Shown here: positions 6,150 to 8,877 of the stretch, piece by piece
Numbering within the stretch: the stretch's first letter is position 1
Layout of the letters: each line of letters opens with the position of its first letter
Source of the DNA: an uncultured Lachnospiraceae bacterium
GTDB lineage: Bacteria > Bacillota > Clostridia > Lachnospirales > Lachnospiraceae
Reading direction: 5' to 3'
Assembly (NCBI GenBank): GCA_937877165.1
Contig: CALEFO010000028.1
Coordinates: 1-8,877 of the forward strand
DNA length: 8,877 nt
Notes under the pieces: generated by a model
Told to the model about the DNA's origin: nothing
What the model saw: only the letters and a program-made list of their open reading frames with translations
Database searches by the model: none
Translations under genes and position numbers: made by a program

Positions 6150-8243
6150 ATGAAAGCTTATACAACTGACAAAATCCGAAACGTCGTAATTCTGGGACAT
6201 GGCGGCTGCGGCAAGACGACATTGACCGAGGCCATGGCATATCTCGGAGGACTGACGTCAAGACTCGGAAAGGTGGAGGATGGAACAACCATCAGCGACT
6301 TTTCCAAGGAGGAGCAGAAGCGTGAAATTTCCATTCACACCTCTCTCATCCCGATTGAGTGGAATGACTATAAGCTGAATGTACTGGATACGCCCGGATA
6401 TTTTGACTTCGTCGGAGAGGTGGAGGAGGCCATTTCCGTGGCGGACGGCGCGATCATTGTGGTCAGCGCCAAGGCAGGAATCGAGGCAGGCACCGAGAAG
6501 GCCTGGGAGATCTGCGAGAAATATCATCTTCCGAGAATGTTCTTTGTCACCGATATGGATATCGACGAGGTTTCCTACCGCAAGGTGATCGAGGATCTGA
6601 CCGCTCTGTACGGTAAGAAGATTGCTCCGTTCAATATGCCGGTCCGTGAGGATGGAAAGCTTGTCGGCTATGTCAATGTCATTCAGAAGAAGGCTTTCAA
6701 GTGGGTCAATAAGGAAGCCATCCCGGCAGAGGTTCCGGATTACTCCGCAGAGTATCTGGAGCAGTATCACAACACGTTGATGGAAGCGGTTGCAGAGACC
6801 TCCGAGGAGTTTATGGAGCGGTATTTCCCCGGCGAGGAGTTCTCTGAGGCAGAGGTCCGCGCGGCGGCGCGTCTGTCCATTCAGGACGGAACGATCGTGC
6901 CGGTGGAGATGGGCTCCGGTCTTGCAGCCCTTGGCGTCTACACACTGATGGACGATATCGTGAAGTACATGCCGGCGGCGGAGTCACGCAAGGTCAGCGG
7001 CATCAATTTGAAAACCAACGAAATCTTCGAGGCGAATTTTGATGTACTGAAGCCCAAGAGTGCTTTTGTCTTCAAGACCATTGTAGATCCGTTCATCGGC
7101 CGCTACAGCCTGATCAAGGTTCGCTCCGGTGTCTTCAAGACGGATGATCTGTGCTACAACGCACGGACCGAGACGGAGTTCAAGATCGGAAAGCTCTATA
7201 TTCTCCAAGGCAACAAGGCTTCGGAGATTCCGGAGCTCCACGCGGGTGACCTTGGTGCTCTTGCGAAGCAGCAGGGCGTTAACACCGGAGATACGCTTTC
7301 GACGAAGGCAACACCGATTCAGTATGCGAAGATGGATATTTCCACGCCATACACTTATCTGCGCTACAGAGCTGTCAACAAGCAGGATATTGACAAGATT
7401 GCGCAGGCAATGAGCAAGCTTGCAGCTGAGGATCCGACATTCAAGGCAGTCAATGATTCGGCCAACGGGCAGTCTCTGATCTATGGCATGGGCGATCTGC
7501 ATCTGCAGGTCATCCAGTCTGAGCTGAAGGATGAATATAAGTGCGAGATCACCGTGGAGAAGCCGAAGGTTGCTTTCCGCGAGACCATCAAGAAGAATTC
7601 GGATGTTGAGTATAAATACAAGAAACAGACCGGTGGGCACGGGCAGTATGGGCATGTCAAGATCCGTTTTGCTCCGGCAGAAGATCATACGGCTCCGTAT
7701 GTATTTGATGAGGCGGTTGTCGGAGGGGCGGTCCCGAAGAATTATTTCCCGGCAGTAGAGAAGGGCATTGCAGAATCTGTTCAGTCCGGACCTCTTGCGG
7801 CATACCCGGTAGTCGGTGTGCATGCAACCCTTTATGACGGTTCCTATCATCCGGTAGATTCTTCGGAGATGGCGTTCAAGACTGCGGCGAAGCAGGCCTT
7901 CAAGAAGGGCTTTATGGAGGCGGGACCGGTTCTTCTGGAGCCGATTGTTTCCCTGAAGGTCACTGTTCCGGATACCTATACCGGTGATATCATGGGCGAT
8001 CTTAATAAGAGGCGCGCATCCATTCTCGGCATGAACCCGGCACCTGGGTCCAAACAGGTGATTGAGGCCGAGGTCCCGCAGATGGAGCTGTTTGATTATT
8101 CGACGACGCTTCGCTCCATGACCGGAGGCCGAGGAGAGTACAGCTACGAATTCGCCCGCTATCAGCAGGCACCGGCGGATATCCAGAGTAAGGAGGTAGC
8201 AGCAAGAGCAGAGAAGGCTGCGGCAGGATTTACAGAAGAATAA
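6150..8243 (+). CDS. EF-G-like translation GTPase paralogue with atypical G motifs
   Basis: This 697-residue protein has the five-domain EF-G architecture. The G domain starts with the P-loop GHGGCGKT (16-23). Domain II is at about 303-385, domain III includes GMGDLHLQV (446-454), domain IV contains QTGGHGQYGHV (493-503) and HPVDSSEMAF (567-576), and domain V contains GDIMGDLNKRR (612-622). EF-G drives tRNA-mRNA translocation on the ribosome; this belongs to the divergent EF-G-like branch rather than canonical FusA. In G3, the catalytic histidine of DTPGH is tyrosine (DTPGYFDF, 80-87). In G4, NKMD is replaced by TDMD (134-137). Switch I reads REISI instead of RGITI, and G5 reads GSG instead of GSA. 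Domains III-V look intact, so ribosome binding is plausible while normal GTP recognition and hydrolysis are in doubt. GGAGG (6137-6141) lies 8 bases before the ATG. It stands alone with its own promoter, outside any rpsL-rpsG-fusA-tuf context. Confidence 0.93.
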   Translation: MKAYTTDKIRNVVILGHGGCGKTTLTEAMAYLGGLTSRLGKVEDGTTISDFSKEEQKREISIHTSLIPIEWNDYKLNVLDTPGYFDFVGEVEEAISVADGAIIVVSAKAGIEAGTEKAWEICEKYHLPRMFFVTDMDIDEVSYRKVIEDLTALYGKKIAPFNMPVREDGKLVGYVNVIQKKAFKWVNKEAIPAEVPDYSAEYLEQYHNTLMEAVAETSEEFMERYFPGEEFSEAEVRAAARLSIQDGTIVPVEMGSGLAALGVYTLMDDIVKYMPAAESRKVSGINLKTNEIFEANFDVLKPKSAFVFKTIVDPFIGRYSLIKVRSGVFKTDDLCYNARTETEFKIGKLYILQGNKASEIPELHAGDLGALAKQQGVNTGDTLSTKATPIQYAKMDISTPYTYLRYRAVNKQDIDKIAQAMSKLAAEDPTFKAVNDSANGQSLIYGMGDLHLQVIQSELKDEYKCEITVEKPKVAFRETIKKNSDVEYKYKKQTGGHGQYGHVKIRFAPAEDHTAPYVFDEAVVGGAVPKNYFPAVEKGIAESVQSGPLAAYPVVGVHATLYDGSYHPVDSSEMAFKTAAKQAFKKGFMEAGPVLLEPIVSLKVTVPDTYTGDIMGDLNKRRASILGMNPAPGSKQVIEAEVPQMELFDYSTTLRSMTGGRGEYSYEFARYQQAPADIQSKEVAARAEKAAAGFTEE

Positions 8244-8268
8244 AAGCAGGGCGAAGGCTCGAAGGTGT

Positions 8269-8301
8269 CAGGGAGGATTCCGAATGGAATCCTCTCTGTT
8301 T
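8269..8301 (+). terminator. Hairpin terminator of the EF-G-like gene
   Basis: Bases 8269-8281 pair with 8286-8298 (13 bp, one G.U; core GAGGATTCC/GGAATCCTC) around a GAAT loop, followed by a short TTT at 8299-8301. It starts 25 bases after the stop codon. The T-run is short, so some read-through into the structured region beyond is possible. Confidence 0.78.
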
Positions 8302-8321
8302 ATGTAAAATTGAGGTTTGTA

Positions 8322-8672
8322 TCACTGCTCACGATTCACCTCGCCGTCCCGCATTTATCCCCTCGCCGTCGGAAAGTCAGAGGTGGGATGCTCATATTGT
8401 CCGTGCAGGGAAGTTCTAAGGCTCGAACGCTTCTGCAGAACAGGCACGAAAAGTCCAAACTCGCCCATACATGCAGGAAAGCTTCACCCGCAAGCGGGGC
8501 CCGGCTTTCCTGCGGGCTCAGACAGATGGACTTTTCGCGCCTTTTGAAGCGTATCTTCGCCAAGAACTTCCGCTGCACTCCCAGAAATCGCATCCCATCC
8601 TGCTGACTTTCCTTGGCTGAAGTTCATGGCTGGAACAAGTGTAAGGAGCCGGTCTGTGAAGGATGGCAGTGA
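8322..8672. ncRNA. Very long nested hairpin: putative structured RNA or palindromic element, unassigned
   Basis: A single interrupted hairpin can be traced by eye. From outside in it pairs: TCACTGC 8322-8328 with 8666-8672; TTCAC 8335-8339 with GTGAA 8656-8660; GGAAAGTCAG 8371-8380 with 8603-8612; AGG 8381-8383 with CCT 8599-8601; TGGGATGC 8384-8391 with 8590-8597; GTGCAG 8403-8408 with 8573-8578; GGAAGTTCT 8409-8417 with 8563-8571; GGC 8420-8422 with 8559-8561; ACGCTTC 8427-8433 with 8546-8552; GGC 8443-8445 with 8539-8541; CGAAAAGTCCA 8447-8457 with 8527-8537; GCCC 8463-8466 with 8514-8517; GCAGGAAAGC 8473-8482 with 8504-8513; apex CCCG/CGGG (8487-8490, 8495-8498). The region 8371-8612 is very secure as an inverted repeat. 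The outermost two stems are weaker, and GCAGTG at 8666-8671 could instead pair with CACTGC at 8872-8877. No protein-like frame or clear promoter on either strand was found. It matches no RNA family I can name: it lacks the tell-tale sequences of tmRNA, RNase P RNA and SRP RNA. A MITE-like element is the main alternative. Confidence 0.55.
8339..8370. repeat. 10-bp direct repeat CCTCGCCGTC flanking the left arm of the long hairpin
   Basis: CCTCGCCGTC occurs at 8339-8348 and again at 8361-8370, 22 bp apart; the second copy abuts the 21-bp outer stem at 8371. Its GCC can pair with GGC at 8615-8617 on the other side. The two copies could present alternative pairing partners or be a remnant of a local duplication. 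Confidence 0.5.
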
Positions 8673-8877
8673 AGCGCGGCTTCTTGAGGAGCAGCCGGAT
8701 TTTCATGTGCGAAGTGGATTCACCCGTCCGGCAGAGCGCCACATGTTTGAGTCCAAGACTCGGGCTGACGCAAAGCGGCGGCCCGAGGACGGACGAGTTC
8801 GGCGCGAACCGGACGAATGGGGGAAGAAACGAAGCACATAGAAAATCCCTGCGACGAGAACAGCTGCGCAGCACTGC
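8673..8877. other. Cluster of small hairpins continuing the structured region to the window edge
   Basis: Several inverted repeats follow the long hairpin: CGGCT/AGCCG (8677-8681 with 8693-8697); CATGTG/CACATG (8704-8709 with 8740-8745), extended by CG/CG across a one-base bulge; GAGTC/GACTC (8749-8753 with 8757-8761); CTCGGGC/GCCCGAG (8759-8765 with 8781-8787) with an inner CGC-AAA-GCG; GTTCG/CGAAC (8797-8801 with 8805-8809); and the palindrome GCTGCGCAGC (8863-8872). The GAGTC and CTCGGGC stems share three bases and are mutually exclusive. CGTCCGG (8725-8731), inside the CATGTG hairpin, is complementary to CCGGACG (8809-8815), a possible pseudoknot. Open frames here give arginine/serine/proline-rich, low-quality proteins and are not called. 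The region is probably part of the same element, which may continue past the window. Confidence 0.4.

Noticed and set aside
8265..8606. A 113-codon plus-strand frame after the EF-G-like gene
   Set aside because: It starts inside the terminator hairpin and runs through the long inverted repeat; the product is basic, low-quality sequence with no family resemblance, and no ribosome binding site stands out.
8371..8612. Identity as SRP RNA, RNase P RNA or tmRNA
   Set aside because: The GGAAAGTC string superficially recalls RNase P conserved region I, but the full RNase P core, the SRP GGAA-loop S domain and the tmRNA tRNA-like ends are not present.
8518..8874. A 118-codon minus-strand frame in the structured region
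   Set aside because: The translation is Arg/Ser/Pro/Cys-rich with no domain, overlaps the hairpin arms, and is better explained by RNA or repeat structure.
8244..8877. CRISPR array
   Set aside because: The repeats are inverted and nested rather than direct and regularly spaced; no cas gene is in the window.

Overview
The window looks like a chromosomal segment from a moderately GC-rich Clostridia bacterium, probably Lachnospiraceae or a close relative. This is inferred from the protein flavour (a Cys4-type LeuRS, an EF-G-like paralogue with DTPGYFDF, an ACT-bearing TyrA), strong AGGAGG-type ribosome binding sites and sigma-A-like promoters. No 16S rRNA or tRNA is present to fix the taxon.

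Layout. Bases 1-351 (+) are the 3' end of an O-acetylhomoserine sulfhydrylase (MetY type) gene. It converges on a minus-strand pair, tyrA (3103-1979) then aroA (1885-476), which supply prephenate dehydrogenase and EPSP synthase for aromatic amino acids. A GC-rich 17-bp hairpin separates the convergent ends. A 299-bp divergent intergenic region follows, with a consensus promoter reading right into leuS (3403-5835, leucyl-tRNA synthetase). leuS ends at a clear Rho-independent terminator. Next is a 314-bp gap with its own sigma-A-like promoter and then an EF-G-like translation GTPase (6150-8243). That protein departs from consensus in four of its five G motifs. A hairpin terminator closes this gene.

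The last ~575 bases (about 8300-8877) hold no convincing protein gene but are dense in nested inverted repeats. Bases 8371-8612 fold into one very long interrupted hairpin: perfect arms of 10, 9, 11 and 10 bp, a 21-bp outer stem broken only by two single-base bulges, and a GC-rich apex. A further outer stem extends it to 8322-8672, and several smaller hairpins follow up to about 8815. This is the most unexpected part of the window. It reads as a large structured noncoding RNA or a long palindromic mobile or dispersed element. I cannot assign it to a known family, and its transcribed strand is unresolved; an A.C/G.U clue and a CUUG tetraloop mildly favour the minus strand.

Functionally the window combines amino-acid biosynthesis (Met, Tyr, shikimate pathway) with translation (LeuRS, EF-G paralogue). 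tyrA-aroA is the only evident multi-gene transcription unit; leuS and the EF-G-like gene each appear to be transcribed alone.
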